From positions 6,696,001 to 6,760,000 of the forward strand of contig NZ_JACHJV010000001.1 of NCBI RefSeq assembly GCF_014203855.1: a stretch of DNA of 64,000 nt, given 5' to 3'. A program made the translations under genes and the position numbers. The stretch is from Kitasatospora kifunensis. Its GTDB lineage: Bacteria > Actinomycetota > Actinomycetes > Streptomycetales > Streptomycetaceae. The notes under the pieces are model-generated. The model did not search any database. It worked only from the letters and a program-made list of their open reading frames with translations, and was not told where the DNA came from. Shown in pieces: positions 1 to 8,686 of this stretch (positions are counted from its first letter, which is position 1; every line of letters begins with the position of its first letter).

Positions 1-578
1 GCGTCCAGCGCCGCGAAGTGCGCCTTGCGGTGCTTGGAGAAGACCGACCTGGCGTGCGAGAACCGGTGCCACAGCTCGTCGTCGCTCTTGCGGTCCAGTC
101 GCGGCAGGCCCTTCCAGGTGTCCACCAGCGCGCGCAGCCGGTCGCCGGCCTCCCGCCACTGGGTGGACTCGGCGAGCTGCTCGGCCTCGGCGACCAGCGC
201 CTCCTTGGCCGTGCGGGTCTCGTCGGCCGCCTTGGCCCGAGCCGCCTTCCGCTCCACCTGACGCGACTCGATCTCGCCGGCCAGCGTGTCCAGCCGCTTC
301 GCGAGCGCCTCCAGGTCACCGACGGCGTGCGCCTCGACCACCTGCGCGCGCAGGTGGTCCAGCGCGGTCTGGGCCTCCTTGGCAGCCAGGTCGGTCTTGC
401 GGACCCGGTGCTCCAGCAGGCCGATCTCGGCCGCCAGACCCTGGTACTTGCGCTCGAAGTAGGCGAGAGCCTCCTCGGGGGAGCCCGCCTGCCAGGAACC
501 GACGACGCGTTCGCCCTCGGCGGTCCTGACGTAGACGGTCCCCTGCTCGTCGACACGGCCCCACGGGTCGCTGCTCAC
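1..578 (-). CDS. DUF349 domain protein, 3' end outside window
   Basis: The reverse strand reads a GTG start at 576-578 behind a strong GGAGGAGG ribosome site, then VSSDPWGRVDEQGTVYVRT and about 190 residues without a stop to the window edge. The body is a charged helical repeat with WxxAxDRLRALVDTWKGLPRLDRKSDDELWHRF near the edge, which is the DUF349 repeat signature (Trp, then about 20 residues, then LW.RF). DUF349 proteins are helical proteins without an established enzymatic activity; the family includes E. coli YgaF-type and ProQ/Hfq-unrelated members, so I give no function. The C-terminal part is missing only because the window begins inside the gene. The stretch 579-849 upstream holds no gene, only a terminator for the next gene. 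Confidence 0.8.
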   Translation of the reverse strand, partial: MSSDPWGRVDEQGTVYVRTAEGERVVGSWQAGSPEEALAYFERKYQGLAAEIGLLEHRVRKTDLAAKEAQTALDHLRAQVVEAHAVGDLEALAKRLDTLAGEIESRQVERKAARAKAADETRTAKEALVAEAEQLAESTQWREAGDRLRALVDTWKGLPRLDRKSDDELWHRFSHARSVFSKHRKAHFAALD

Positions 579-788
579 AGCGCCTCCTCCACATGACGGT
601 TCGCCCACAGCTCGGTGGTGCGGATCCGTCGTCCACAGTTGAATGTGCGGCGGACCGATGGTCCGCCGTCCCCGCCCGATCGGTTCGGCTGCCGAGGGTG
701 ACGGCGAGCGGGTCAGGGCACCCTATACAACAGCAACATAGGCGACCAGGCCCGGTGCTGTCCGCATCCGGGCCGGGCCAATTCACGC

Positions 789-839
789 GGCGCTCTCCCC
801 GGACCCCGGCCTGCTGCGCCCGGGCCCGGGGAGAGCGCC
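789..839 (-). terminator. hairpin after the cyclophilin gene
   Basis: Perfect 14-bp inverted repeat GGCGCTCTCCCCGG (789-802) and its complement at 826-839. It lies 11 bases past the stop codon of the reverse-strand cyclophilin gene. There is no clear T run, as is common in streptomycete terminators. Confidence 0.7.
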
Positions 840-849
840 GCCCGGCCGG

Positions 850-1665
850 TCAGGCCTTGGTCGCGGTCACCGAGTTGAGTACCACGTTCGCGTTGGGCGC
901 ACCGTCGCCGGTACCGCCCTGGACACCGCCGGCGGCGATGTTGTTCAGCACGTCCATACCGCCGGTGATCTTGCCGAACGGGGTGTAGCTGGGCGGCAGC
1001 TGGGTGTCCTTGTAGACCAGGAAGAACTGGCTGCCGTTGGTGTTCGCACCGGCGTTGGCCATCGCCACGGTGCCCGCCGGGTAGGTGGCGCCGCTCAGGT
1101 TCTCGTCGGCGAACGAGTAACCGGGGGTGCCGCTTCCACTGCCGGTCGGGTCGCCGCACTGCAGCACGTAGATGCCCGAAGTGGTCAGGCGGTGGCACTT
1201 GGTGTGGTCGAAGTAGTTCTGACCGGCCAGGAACACAAAGGAGTTGACCGTGTGCGGGGCCTTGGAGGGGTCCAGCTGGAGGTCCACCGCGCCACAACTG
1301 GTGTTCAGCGTGACGTTGTACTTGGCGTTGGTGTCCACCGTCATGGCCGGCTCGGTCTTCCACTGCTTGCCGTTCGGCGAGCCGGCCGCCGGGGTGGTGC
1401 AGCCCTTGACGTCCACGGGGCTGGCCGCGGCCGTGGGTGAGGTGGACGGCTGGGTGGGCGCCGACTGGGCGTCGGTCTTCTTCGCGTCGGACTTGAACGC
1501 GCCGCCTGCCCAGGCGCCGCCGGCCGCGAGCACCACCACGGCCAGCGCGGCGCCCAGGACGGTGTTACGGCGCTTGGCCTTGGCCATGGCCTCGGCGCGG
1601 TTCTTCTGCTGCCGCTCGTACTTCTCGCGGGCGAGCTGCCGTCGCCGCTGTTCGCTGCTGACCAC
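850..1665 (-). CDS. membrane-anchored peptidyl-prolyl cis-trans isomerase, cyclophilin type
   Basis: 271 residues from a GTG start. Layout: a basic cytoplasmic head of about 35 residues rich in Arg, Lys and Gln; one hydrophobic segment (about 36-55, VLGAALAVVVLAAGGAWAGG); a Ser/Thr/Ala linker; then a cyclophilin domain from about residue 95. Cyclophilin landmarks are PHTVNSFVFLAGQNYFD, the CHRL box with the catalytic Arg, LQCGDPTG, ANAGANTNGSQFFLVY and YTPFGKI. The family catalyses proline isomerisation; the single N-terminal anchor predicts an extracytoplasmic catalytic domain. It diverges from the MBL-fold gene across a 281-bp gap. The call is firm; the substrate is unknown. Confidence 0.92.
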   Translation of the reverse strand: MVSSEQRRRQLAREKYERQQKNRAEAMAKAKRRNTVLGAALAVVVLAAGGAWAGGAFKSDAKKTDAQSAPTQPSTSPTAAASPVDVKGCTTPAAGSPNGKQWKTEPAMTVDTNAKYNVTLNTSCGAVDLQLDPSKAPHTVNSFVFLAGQNYFDHTKCHRLTTSGIYVLQCGDPTGSGSGTPGYSFADENLSGATYPAGTVAMANAGANTNGSQFFLVYKDTQLPPSYTPFGKITGGMDVLNNIAAGGVQGGTGDGAPNANVVLNSVTATKA

Positions 1666-1837
1666 CGGCCGTGTCTCCTCTATCGCACCGAATTGTGGAT
1701 GTTCGGGGGATCATCGCATCCACCGGCCGCCAAGTGTAGGGACCTTGTCGGTAAGCACGCGGTCAAGTGGCCCGAAGGACGTAGGGCGGCGGCCCGCCGC
1801 CGGGGTATCTGGTTCGCTAGCGACGCCTTACCGCCGG

Positions 1838-1843
1838 TAGGCT
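1838..1843 (+). promoter_or_regulatory. candidate -10 box TAGGCT ahead of the MBL-hisS-aspS unit
   Basis: TAGGCT matches the vegetative streptomycete -10 pattern and would give a leader of roughly 95 bases before the GTG at 1947. No convincing -35 element is visible 17-19 bases upstream. The rest of the divergent gap 1666-1946 shows only a GC-rich inverted repeat near 1787-1803. Confidence 0.4.
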
Positions 1844-1946
1844 GCACCGGAAGGCTTTTCCGCTCGACCCGCCGTCCGACCTGACCGATCCCGACCGCTT
1901 GACCCTCTCGCCGATCCCCCTGCCGACCCTGCTGAGAAGGACTGCC

Positions 1947-2657
1947 GTGTTCATCGCCGGATTTCCCGCCGGAGCCTGGGGCACCAACTGCTACCTCGTG
2001 GCGCCGGCCGCCGGCGAGGAGTGCGTGATCGTCGACCCGGGGATGGACGCCACCGAGGGTGTGGAGGCGATGATCCGCGAGCACCGGCTGAAGCCGGTCG
2101 CGGTGGTGCTCACCCACGGCCACATCGACCACGTGGCCTCGGTGATGCCGATCTGCGGCGCCAAGGGCGTGCCGGCCTGGATCCACCCGGACGACCGGTT
2201 CATGCTGACCGACCCGGAGAAGGCGATCGGCCGCTCGCTCGGCGCGCAGCTCCTGGGCGAGCTGACCATCGGCGAGCCGGACGACGTGCGGGAGCTGACC
2301 GACGGCTCGGTGCTGGAGCTGGCCGGCCTCGAGCTCACCGTCGACCACGCGCCCGGCCATACCAAGGGGTCGGTGACGTTCCGGACGCCCGCGACCGAGG
2401 AGATCCCCCCGGTCCTCTTCTCGGGCGACCTGCTGTTCGCCGGCTCCATCGGGCGCACGGACCTCCCCGGCGGCGACCACAGCGCGATCATGCGTTCGCT
2501 GGCCCGGATCTGCCTGCCCCTCGACGACGCCACCGTGGTCCTGTCCGGCCACGGCAACCAGACCACCATCGGCCACGAGCGAGCCACCAACCCCTACCTC
2601 AGGCAAGCGGCGGGGGCGGCTCAAACAGCTCCCGCGGCCGTGCGACGAGGAATGTGA
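1947..2657 (+). CDS. MBL-fold metallo-hydrolase, glyoxalase II-like
   Basis: 236 residues. The GTG at 1947 is chosen because GAGAAGGA sits just upstream and MFIAGFPAGAWGTNCYLV is the usual family start; the frame is open further upstream without a ribosome site. Metal motif THGHIDH at residues 56-62, then HAPGHTKGSV, FSGDLLFAGSIGRTDLPGG and GHGNQTTIGHERATNP, which supply the ligands of a binuclear zinc site. These enzymes hydrolyse thioesters such as S-lactoylglutathione, but actinobacteria lack glutathione, so the true substrate (perhaps a mycothiol or coenzyme A thioester) is inference. The stop codon overlaps a possible GTG of hisS, so the two are probably co-transcribed. Confidence 0.9.
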   Translation: MFIAGFPAGAWGTNCYLVAPAAGEECVIVDPGMDATEGVEAMIREHRLKPVAVVLTHGHIDHVASVMPICGAKGVPAWIHPDDRFMLTDPEKAIGRSLGAQLLGELTIGEPDDVRELTDGSVLELAGLELTVDHAPGHTKGSVTFRTPATEEIPPVLFSGDLLFAGSIGRTDLPGGDHSAIMRSLARICLPLDDATVVLSGHGNQTTIGHERATNPYLRQAAGAAQTAPAAVRRGM

Positions 2658-2668
2658 CGGAAGACCAG

Positions 2669-3931
2669 TTGAGCACCTTCACCGCCCCCAAGGGCACCTA
2701 CGACCTGCTGCCGCCCAGCTCCGCGACCTTCCTGGCGGTTCGTCAGGCGTTGGCCGCACCGCTGCGCCGGGCCGGCTACGGCTACATCGAGACGCCGGTC
2801 TTCGAGGACCTGGGCCTCTTCTCGCGCGGCGTCGGTGAGTCCACCGACATCGTCACCAAGGAGATGTTCACCCTCACCAAGCGCGGCAAGGAGGACCTCG
2901 CGCTGCGTCCGGAGGGCACCGCCTCGGTGGTCCGCGCGGTGCTCGAGGGCAACCTGCACAAGCTGGGCAACCTGCCGGTCAAGGTCTGGTACTCGGGCTC
3001 CTTCTACCGCTACGAGCGCCCGCAGAAGGGCCGTTACCGGCAGTTCTCCCAGGTCGGCGCCGAGGCGCTGGGCGCCGAGGACCCGGCGCTGGACGCCGAG
3101 CTGATCATCCTGGCCGACGACGCGTTCCGCTCGCTGGGCCTGCGCGACTACTCCCTGCTGGTCAACAGCCTGGGCGACAAGCAGTGCCGCCCGGTCTACC
3201 GGGCCGCACTGCAGGAGTTCCTGGCCGGCCTGGACCTGGACGAGGACACCCGCCGGCGCGCCGAGATCAACCCGCTGCGCGTGCTGGACGACAAGCGCGA
3301 GGCCGTGCAGGCCCAGCTGGTCGGCGCCCCGATGCTGCGCGACTACCTGTGCGAGGACTGCAAGGCGTACGACGAGCAGGTCCGCCAGCTGCTCACCGCG
3401 GCCGACGTGGCCTTCGTCGAGGACCCCAAGCTGGTCCGCGGCCTGGACTACTACACCCGCACCACCTTCGAGTTCGTGCACAACGGCCTGGGCGCGCAGT
3501 CGGCGATCGGCGGCGGCGGCCGCTACGACGGTCTGTCCGAGATGCTCGGCGGCCCGGCGCTGCCCTCGGTCGGCTGGGGCCTGGGCGTGGACCGGATCTA
3601 CCTCGCGCTGGAGGCGGAGGGCATCGAGCTCGACGTGCCCGCCACCACCTCGGTGTACGCGGTGGCGCTCGGCGAGGAGGCCAAGAACGTGCTCTTCGCC
3701 AAGGTGGTCGAGCTGCGCCGGGCCGGCGTTGCCACTGACCTCGCCTTCGGCGTCAGGGGCATCAAGAACGCGATGAAGTCCGCCGACCGCTCCGGGGCCC
3801 GCTTCGCCCTGGTCGCCGGTGACCGTGATCTCGCCGAAGGGGTCGTCCAGCTCAAGGACATGACCACCGGCGAGCAGAACCCGGTCGCACTCGAAGCACT
3901 CGTCACCACCCTGAAGGAGAAGCAGCTGTGA
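2669..3931 (+). CDS. hisS: histidine-tRNA ligase
   Basis: 420 residues, the usual class IIa HisRS length. A TTG start at 2669 gives MSTFTAPKGTYDLLPP, the typical streptomycete N terminus, behind GGAAGA. An in-frame GTG at 2654, overlapping the previous stop as GTGA, would add VTEDQ and cannot be excluded. Visible motifs: APKGTYD, RPEGTASVVRA (motif 2 region), GSFYRYERPQKGRYRQF, the His-specific RGLDYYTRTTFEF, GGGGRYDGL, and VGWGLGVDRIYLAL (motif 3). The C-terminal anticodon-binding domain starts near residue 325. It charges tRNA-His in the cytoplasm. Its stop overlaps the aspS start. Confidence 0.97.
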   Translation: MSTFTAPKGTYDLLPPSSATFLAVRQALAAPLRRAGYGYIETPVFEDLGLFSRGVGESTDIVTKEMFTLTKRGKEDLALRPEGTASVVRAVLEGNLHKLGNLPVKVWYSGSFYRYERPQKGRYRQFSQVGAEALGAEDPALDAELIILADDAFRSLGLRDYSLLVNSLGDKQCRPVYRAALQEFLAGLDLDEDTRRRAEINPLRVLDDKREAVQAQLVGAPMLRDYLCEDCKAYDEQVRQLLTAADVAFVEDPKLVRGLDYYTRTTFEFVHNGLGAQSAIGGGGRYDGLSEMLGGPALPSVGWGLGVDRIYLALEAEGIELDVPATTSVYAVALGEEAKNVLFAKVVELRRAGVATDLAFGVRGIKNAMKSADRSGARFALVAGDRDLAEGVVQLKDMTTGEQNPVALEALVTTLKEKQL

Positions 3932-5730
3932 TCCGCACGCACGACGCGGGCACGCTCCGCGCGGAGCACGCCGGAGCGACCGTCACCCTGGCCGGCTGGG
4001 TCGCCCGCCGCCGCGACCACGGCGGGGTGGCCTTCATCGACCTGCGCGATGCCTCGGGCACCGTGCAGGTCGTGGTCCGCGACCTCGAGTCGGTGCACGG
4101 CCTGCGCGCCGAGTACTGCGTCAAGGTGGTCGGTGACGTCCGGGTCCGCCCCGAGGGCAACGAGAACCCGGAGATCCCCACCGGGGCCGTCGAGGTCGTG
4201 GTCAGCGAGATCGAGGTGCTCTCCGAGGCTGCGCCGCTGCCCTTCCAGGTCGCCGAGTACGAGCCGGGCACGGTCAACGAGGAGGTCCGGCTGCGCTACC
4301 GCTACCTGGACCTGCGCCGCGAGGGCCCGGCCCGCGCGCTGCGGCTGCGCTCCAAGGTGAACAACATCATCCGCCGGGTGATGGAGGAGAACGACTTCCT
4401 CGACATCGAGACGCCGTACCTGACCCGCTCCACCCCCGAGGGCGCCCGCGACTTCCTGGTCCCGGTCCGCCTGCAGCCCGGTCACTGGTACGCCCTGCCG
4501 CAGTCGCCGCAGCTCTTCAAGCAGCTGCTGATGGTGGCCGGCATGGAGCGCTACTACCAGATCGCCCGCTGCTTCCGCGACGAGGACTTCCGCGCCGACC
4601 GGCAGCCGGAGTTCACCCAGCTGGACATCGAGGCGTCCTTCGTCGACCAGGAGGACATCCTGGCCCTCGGCGAGAAGCTGGTGGCCGCCGTCTGGCGCGA
4701 GGTGCACGGGTACGAGATCCCGAGCCCGCTGCCCCGGATGAGCTACGCGGACGCGATGAACCGCTACGGCTCCGACAAGCCGGACGTCCGCTTCGGCCAG
4801 GAACTCACCGACCTGACCGAGTACTTCAAGGGCACCGAGTTCCGGGTCTTCCAGGCGCCGTACGTCGGTGCCGTGGTGATGCCCGGCGGCGCCTCGCAGC
4901 CGCGCAAGGCGCTGGACGCCTGGCAGGACTGGGCCAAGGCGCGCGGCGCCCGCGGCCTGGCCTACGTGGTCATCGACGCCGAGACCGGCGAGCTGCGCGG
5001 CCCGGTGGCCAAGAACCTCTCGGCCGAGCACCTGGCGGGCCTGGCTGCCGCGGCCGGCGCCAAGAACGGTGACGCGATCTTCTTCGCGGCCGGCAAGCGG
5101 ACCGCCTCGCAGGAGCTGCTGGGCGCCGCCCGCCTGGAGATCGGCCGTCGCTGCGACCTGATCGACGAGTCCCAGTGGGCCTTCCTCTGGGTCGTCGACT
5201 TCCCGATGTTCGAGCCGATCGAGGACGACAAGGGCGCCTTCCAGGGCTGGCACGCGGTGCACCACCCGTTCACCGCGCCCACCGCCGAGTCGCTCGCGAC
5301 CTTCGACACGGACCCGGGCACCGCCCTGTCCAACGCCTACGACCTGGTGCTCAACGGCTCGGAGCTGGGCGGCGGTTCGATCCGTATCCACCAGCGGGAC
5401 GTGCAGAAGCGGGCGTTCGACGCGATCGGGCTCTCCGAGGAGGAGGCGCAGTCCCAGTTCGGCTTCCTGCTGGACGCCTTCAACTACGGCCCGCCGCCGC
5501 ACGGTGGGGTCGCCTTCGGCCTGGACCGGATCGTCACGCTGCTCGGCGGCTACGACACCATCCGCGACGTCATCGCCTTCCCGAAGACGTCCACCGGTGG
5601 CGACCCGCTGACCGGGGCACCGACCCCGATCACGCCGGCCCAGCGCCGCGAGGCCGGCGTCGACGCCAAGCCGAAGTCCGAGGCCAAGCCCGAGTCCGAG
5701 GCCAAGTCCGAGGCTCCGCAGGAGTCCTGA
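3928..5730 (+). CDS. aspS: aspartate-tRNA ligase
   Basis: 600 residues from GTG, overlapping hisS as GTGA and therefore translationally coupled. N-terminal OB-fold (VTLAGWVARRRDHGGVAFIDLRD), class IIb core with QSPQLFKQLLMVAGMERYYQ and IARCFRDEDFRADRQPEFTQ (motif 2), the bacterial GAD insertion in the middle, and GGVAFGLDRIVTLLGG (motif 3). The last roughly 25 residues are a low-complexity tail of repeated K-x-E-SEAK units, beyond the normal family end. No asparaginyl-tRNA synthetase is present here, and whether this enzyme is discriminating cannot be told from the window. Confidence 0.97.
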   Translation: MIRTHDAGTLRAEHAGATVTLAGWVARRRDHGGVAFIDLRDASGTVQVVVRDLESVHGLRAEYCVKVVGDVRVRPEGNENPEIPTGAVEVVVSEIEVLSEAAPLPFQVAEYEPGTVNEEVRLRYRYLDLRREGPARALRLRSKVNNIIRRVMEENDFLDIETPYLTRSTPEGARDFLVPVRLQPGHWYALPQSPQLFKQLLMVAGMERYYQIARCFRDEDFRADRQPEFTQLDIEASFVDQEDILALGEKLVAAVWREVHGYEIPSPLPRMSYADAMNRYGSDKPDVRFGQELTDLTEYFKGTEFRVFQAPYVGAVVMPGGASQPRKALDAWQDWAKARGARGLAYVVIDAETGELRGPVAKNLSAEHLAGLAAAAGAKNGDAIFFAAGKRTASQELLGAARLEIGRRCDLIDESQWAFLWVVDFPMFEPIEDDKGAFQGWHAVHHPFTAPTAESLATFDTDPGTALSNAYDLVLNGSELGGGSIRIHQRDVQKRAFDAIGLSEEEAQSQFGFLLDAFNYGPPPHGGVAFGLDRIVTLLGGYDTIRDVIAFPKTSTGGDPLTGAPTPITPAQRREAGVDAKPKSEAKPESEAKSEAPQES

Positions 5731-5747
5731 CGCTTGGACCGACCCGT

Positions 5748-5782
5748 CTCCGGCCGGTGCGCAGCTCGCGCACCGGCCGGAG
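5748..5782 (+). terminator. hairpin after aspS
   Basis: Perfect 15-bp stem (5748-5762 with 5768-5782) and a 5-base loop, 17 bases past the aspS stop. It separates the hisS-aspS unit from the acetyltransferase gene. Confidence 0.7.
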
Positions 5783-5804
5783 TGCGTCCACAGAGGAGTG
5801 GGCC

Positions 5805-6323
5805 GTGAAACTGCGCACCAGAGTCGAGGAGCCCTCGGACGCGCCCGCCGTCAGACGGGTGCACATGGCGGCCTTCCCCGGTCCCGAGGAGGCCGACCTG
5901 GTCGACGCGCTGCGCCGGGACCCGGCGTGGCTTCCGGGTCTCTCCGTGGTGGCCGTCGACGGCAACGAGCTGGTGGTCGCGCACGCGCTGCTCACCAGGC
6001 TGCGGATCGGCAAGGGCAAGGGGCTGGCGCTGGCCCCGGTGGCGGTGGCGCCCGAATGGCAGCGCCGCGGGGTGGGGGAGCTGGTGGTGCGGGCGGCGCT
6101 GGAGGCCGCCGAGCAGGCGGGGGAGCGGCTGGTCGTGGTGATCGGCGCCCCCGCCTACTACGGGAGGTTCGGGTTCATCCCGGCGGCCCGGCACGCGGTG
6201 AGCGGGCCCTACGAGGTCCCCGAGGAGGTCTTCCAGGTGCTGCCGCTGTCCGCCTACGACGGCAACCCGCGCGGGCGCTGCGACTACCCGGAGCCGTTCG
6301 AGACGGTGGCCGGCGGCAGCTGA
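5805..6323 (+). CDS. GNAT family N-acetyltransferase
   Basis: 172 residues. GTG at 5805 follows AGAGGAG by 7 bases; the open frame runs far upstream but only as a shadow of aspS. The fold markers are LALAPVAVAPEWQRRGVGELVVRAAL, containing the acetyl-CoA pyrophosphate loop (Q/R-x-x-G-x-G/A), and VVVIGAPAYYGRFGFIPA, typical of the YhbS-type subgroup. These enzymes transfer acetyl groups from acetyl-CoA to an amine; the substrate is not predictable. It stands alone after the aspS terminator, with a 74-bp gap to ppk2 that contains TAACGT near 6354 as a possible -10 box for ppk2. Confidence 0.88.
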   Translation: MKLRTRVEEPSDAPAVRRVHMAAFPGPEEADLVDALRRDPAWLPGLSVVAVDGNELVVAHALLTRLRIGKGKGLALAPVAVAPEWQRRGVGELVVRAALEAAEQAGERLVVVIGAPAYYGRFGFIPAARHAVSGPYEVPEEVFQVLPLSAYDGNPRGRCDYPEPFETVAGGS

Positions 6324-6397
6324 CGCCCGAGCTGCGGGAGGGGGCGAGCGGCTCTAACGTGAAAGGTCGTCACCCCCGACCTCCAGGAGGCGCCACC

Positions 6398-7258
6398 GTG
6401 ACCGATCAGCCCACGGACCAGCCCGCCGAGCAGCCCCGCCTGGCCAAGCGGCTCTATGAGGCCGAACTGCTCAGACTGCAGAACGAGTTGGTGAAGCTGC
6501 AGGAGTGGGTGCGGGCCGAGGGGGTGCGGCTGGTGGTGGTCTTCGAAGGGCGGGACGCGGCGGGCAAGGGCGGTGCGATCAAGCGGGTGACGGAGTTCCT
6601 CAATCCGCGCGTGGCCCGGATCGCCGCACTGCCCGCCCCGACGGAGCGCCAGCGCGGGCAGTGGTACTTCCAGCGCTACGTGGAGCAGTTGCCCGCGAAG
6701 GGCGAGATCGTGCTGTTCGACCGCAGCTGGTACAACCGGGCCGGGGTGGAGCGGGTGATGGGCTTCTGCACCGACGAGGAGTACTGGCAGTTCCTGCACC
6801 AGTGCCCGACCTTCGAGCGGATGCTCATCGAGGCCGGCATCCAACTGCGCAAGTACTGGTTCTCGGTCAGCGACACCGAGCAGGAGCGCCGCTTCCAGTC
6901 CCGGCTGAACGACCCGATGCGGCGTTGGAAGCTCTCCCCGATGGACACCGAGTCGATCAGCCGTTGGGAGGAGTACTCCCGGGCCAAGGACGAGATGTTC
7001 GTCTACACCGACATGCCCGAGTCGCCGTGGAACGTGGTGGAGAGCGACGACAAGCGCCGGGCCCGGATCAACATGATCGCCCACCTGCTCTCCACGCTGC
7101 CCTACACCGACGTCACCAAGCCCCCGGTCGCCCTGCCGCCGCGTCCGGCCTCCAAGGGCTACCAGCGCCCGCCGCGCGACCTGCAGAAGTACGTGCCCGA
7201 CCACGCCGCCGAACTGACCGGTGAGAAGCCCCCGGCGGGCAGGCGCAAGCGGAAGTAG
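6398..7258 (+). CDS. ppk2: polyphosphate kinase 2 family protein
   Basis: 286 residues from GTG behind CAGGAGG. The PPK2 core is clear: Walker A EGRDAAGKGGAIKRV, then RQRGQWYFQRYVEQLP, the Walker B/lid region FDRSWYNRAGVERVMGFC, and the late motif DPMRRWKLSPMDTES. PPK2 enzymes transfer phosphate between polyphosphate and nucleotides (GDP/ADP to GTP/ATP, or AMP to ADP, depending on class). The length and the DRSWYNRAGVE motif fit a single-domain enzyme; the class cannot be fixed by eye. The C terminus is a basic tail (GRRKRK). Confidence 0.93.
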   Translation: MTDQPTDQPAEQPRLAKRLYEAELLRLQNELVKLQEWVRAEGVRLVVVFEGRDAAGKGGAIKRVTEFLNPRVARIAALPAPTERQRGQWYFQRYVEQLPAKGEIVLFDRSWYNRAGVERVMGFCTDEEYWQFLHQCPTFERMLIEAGIQLRKYWFSVSDTEQERRFQSRLNDPMRRWKLSPMDTESISRWEEYSRAKDEMFVYTDMPESPWNVVESDDKRRARINMIAHLLSTLPYTDVTKPPVALPPRPASKGYQRPPRDLQKYVPDHAAELTGEKPPAGRRKRK

Positions 7259-7279
7259 GCCTGTCGGTCCCCCCACTTA

Positions 7280-7301
7280 CCGGTCGGTCTAAGGTGGCGG
7301 G
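7280..7301 (+). promoter_or_regulatory. candidate rarA promoter; leaderless arrangement
   Basis: TAAGGT (7290-7295) is followed by only 6 bases before the GTG at 7302, so transcription would begin at or next to the start codon. The 17-bp stretch CCGGTCGGTCTAAGGTG at 7280-7296 occurs identically at 46302-46318 ahead of coaBC. Confidence 0.45.
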
Positions 7302-8666
7302 GTGGACGAACCGGACCTCTTCACCTCAGCCGCCGAGGACCGCCAGGCGCAGGAGCCCGGGCGCGCGCCGCTGGCCGTGCGGATGCGCCCGCGCACCCTG
7401 GACGAGGTCGCCGGGCAGCGTCACCTGCTGGCCGACGGCTCGCCGCTGCGGCGGCTGGTGGCCGGCTCGCGGGGGCCGGCGGCGACCAGCTCGGTGATCC
7501 TCTGGGGGCCGCCCGGGACGGGCAAGACCACGCTCGCGCACGTGATCAGCCAGGCCGTCGAGGGCCGCTTCGTCGAGCTGTCGGCGATCACCGCCGGGGT
7601 CAAGGAGGTGCGCGCCGTGATCGAGGGCGCGCGCCGAGCGGTGGGCATGAGCGGCAAGGAGACGGTGCTCTTCCTGGACGAGATCCACCGCTTCTCCAAG
7701 GCCCAGCAGGATTCGCTGCTGCCCGCGGTGGAGAACCGCTGGGTCACCCTGATCGCCGCCACCACCGAGAACCCGTACTTCTCGGTGATCTCCCCGCTGC
7801 TCTCCCGCTCGCTGCTGCTCACCCTGCAGTCGCTCACCGACGAGGACATCCGCGCCCTGCTGCGCCGCGCGGCCACCGACGAGCGGGGCCTGGCCGGCAG
7901 CGTGCTGCTCGGTCAGGAGGCCGAGGACCACCTGGTGCGGATGGCCGGCGGCGATGCCCGGCGGGCGCTGACCACGCTGGAGGCGGCGGCCGGCGCCGCG
8001 CTGGAGCAGGGCGAGGCCGAGCTCACGCTGGCCACCACCGAGACCGCCGTCAACCAGGCCGCCGTGCGCTACGACAAGGACGGCGACCAGCACTACGACG
8101 TGGCCAGCGCGCTGATCAAGTCGATCCGGGGCAGCGACGTGGACGCCACGCTGCACTACCTGGCCCGGATGATCGAGGCGGGGGAGGACCCGCGGTTCAT
8201 CGCCCGGCGCCTGATGATCTCCGCCAGCGAGGACATCGGCCTGGCCGACCCGACGGCGCTGCCCACCGCCGTCGCGGCCGCCCAGGCGGTGGCGCTGATC
8301 GGCTTCCCGGAGGCCCGGATCATCCTCTCCCAGGCCGCCATCGCGCTCGCGCTCGCGCCCAAGTCCAACGCCGCCTACCTGGCCATCGACGCGGCACTGG
8401 CCGACGTGCGCCAGGGCCTGGCCGGCGCCGTCCCGCCGCACCTGCGCGACGGCCACTACGGCGGCGCCGCCAAGCTGGGCCATGCCCAGGGCTACCAGTA
8501 CCCGCACGACCTGCCCGGTGGCATCGCGGCCCAGCAGTACGCGCCCGACACCGTGCACGGCAAGGCGTACTACCAGCCGACCCGGCACGGCGGCGAGGCC
8601 AGGTACGCGGACATCGTGGAGTGGACCAGGGCCCGCCTGCGGGGGGACCGGATCAAGGGGGAGTGA
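7302..8666 (+). CDS. rarA: replication-associated recombination protein A (AAA+ ATPase)
   Basis: 454 residues. N-terminal RMRPRTLDEVAGQRHLL is the RarA/MgsA box. Walker A GPPGTGKT lies at residues 69-76, Walker B VLFLDEIHRFSKAQQD near 125-140, and a sensor-like ATTENPYFSVISPLLSRS follows. The C-terminal domain has the family marks YDKDGDQHYDVASALIKSIRGSD and HLRDGHYGGAAKLGHAQGYQYPHD. The protein acts at stalled replication forks as a clamp-loader-like ATPase. No ribosome site precedes the GTG, in keeping with a leaderless message. Its stop codon overlaps the rpsD promoter area. Confidence 0.95.
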   Translation: MDEPDLFTSAAEDRQAQEPGRAPLAVRMRPRTLDEVAGQRHLLADGSPLRRLVAGSRGPAATSSVILWGPPGTGKTTLAHVISQAVEGRFVELSAITAGVKEVRAVIEGARRAVGMSGKETVLFLDEIHRFSKAQQDSLLPAVENRWVTLIAATTENPYFSVISPLLSRSLLLTLQSLTDEDIRALLRRAATDERGLAGSVLLGQEAEDHLVRMAGGDARRALTTLEAAAGAALEQGEAELTLATTETAVNQAAVRYDKDGDQHYDVASALIKSIRGSDVDATLHYLARMIEAGEDPRFIARRLMISASEDIGLADPTALPTAVAAAQAVALIGFPEARIILSQAAIALALAPKSNAAYLAIDAALADVRQGLAGAVPPHLRDGHYGGAAKLGHAQGYQYPHDLPGGIAAQQYAPDTVHGKAYYQPTRHGGEARYADIVEWTRARLRGDRIKGE

Positions 8667-8674
8667 GTAGCCGG

Positions 8675-8680
8675 TATACT
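8675..8680 (+). promoter_or_regulatory. rpsD promoter -10 box TATACT
   Basis: TATACT is the most AT-rich hexamer in the area and fits a vegetative -10 element 8 bases after the rarA stop. The -35 region (about 8652-8657) is weak. Transcription from here gives a leader of almost 290 bases. Confidence 0.55.
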
Positions 8681-8686
8681 CGGCCG

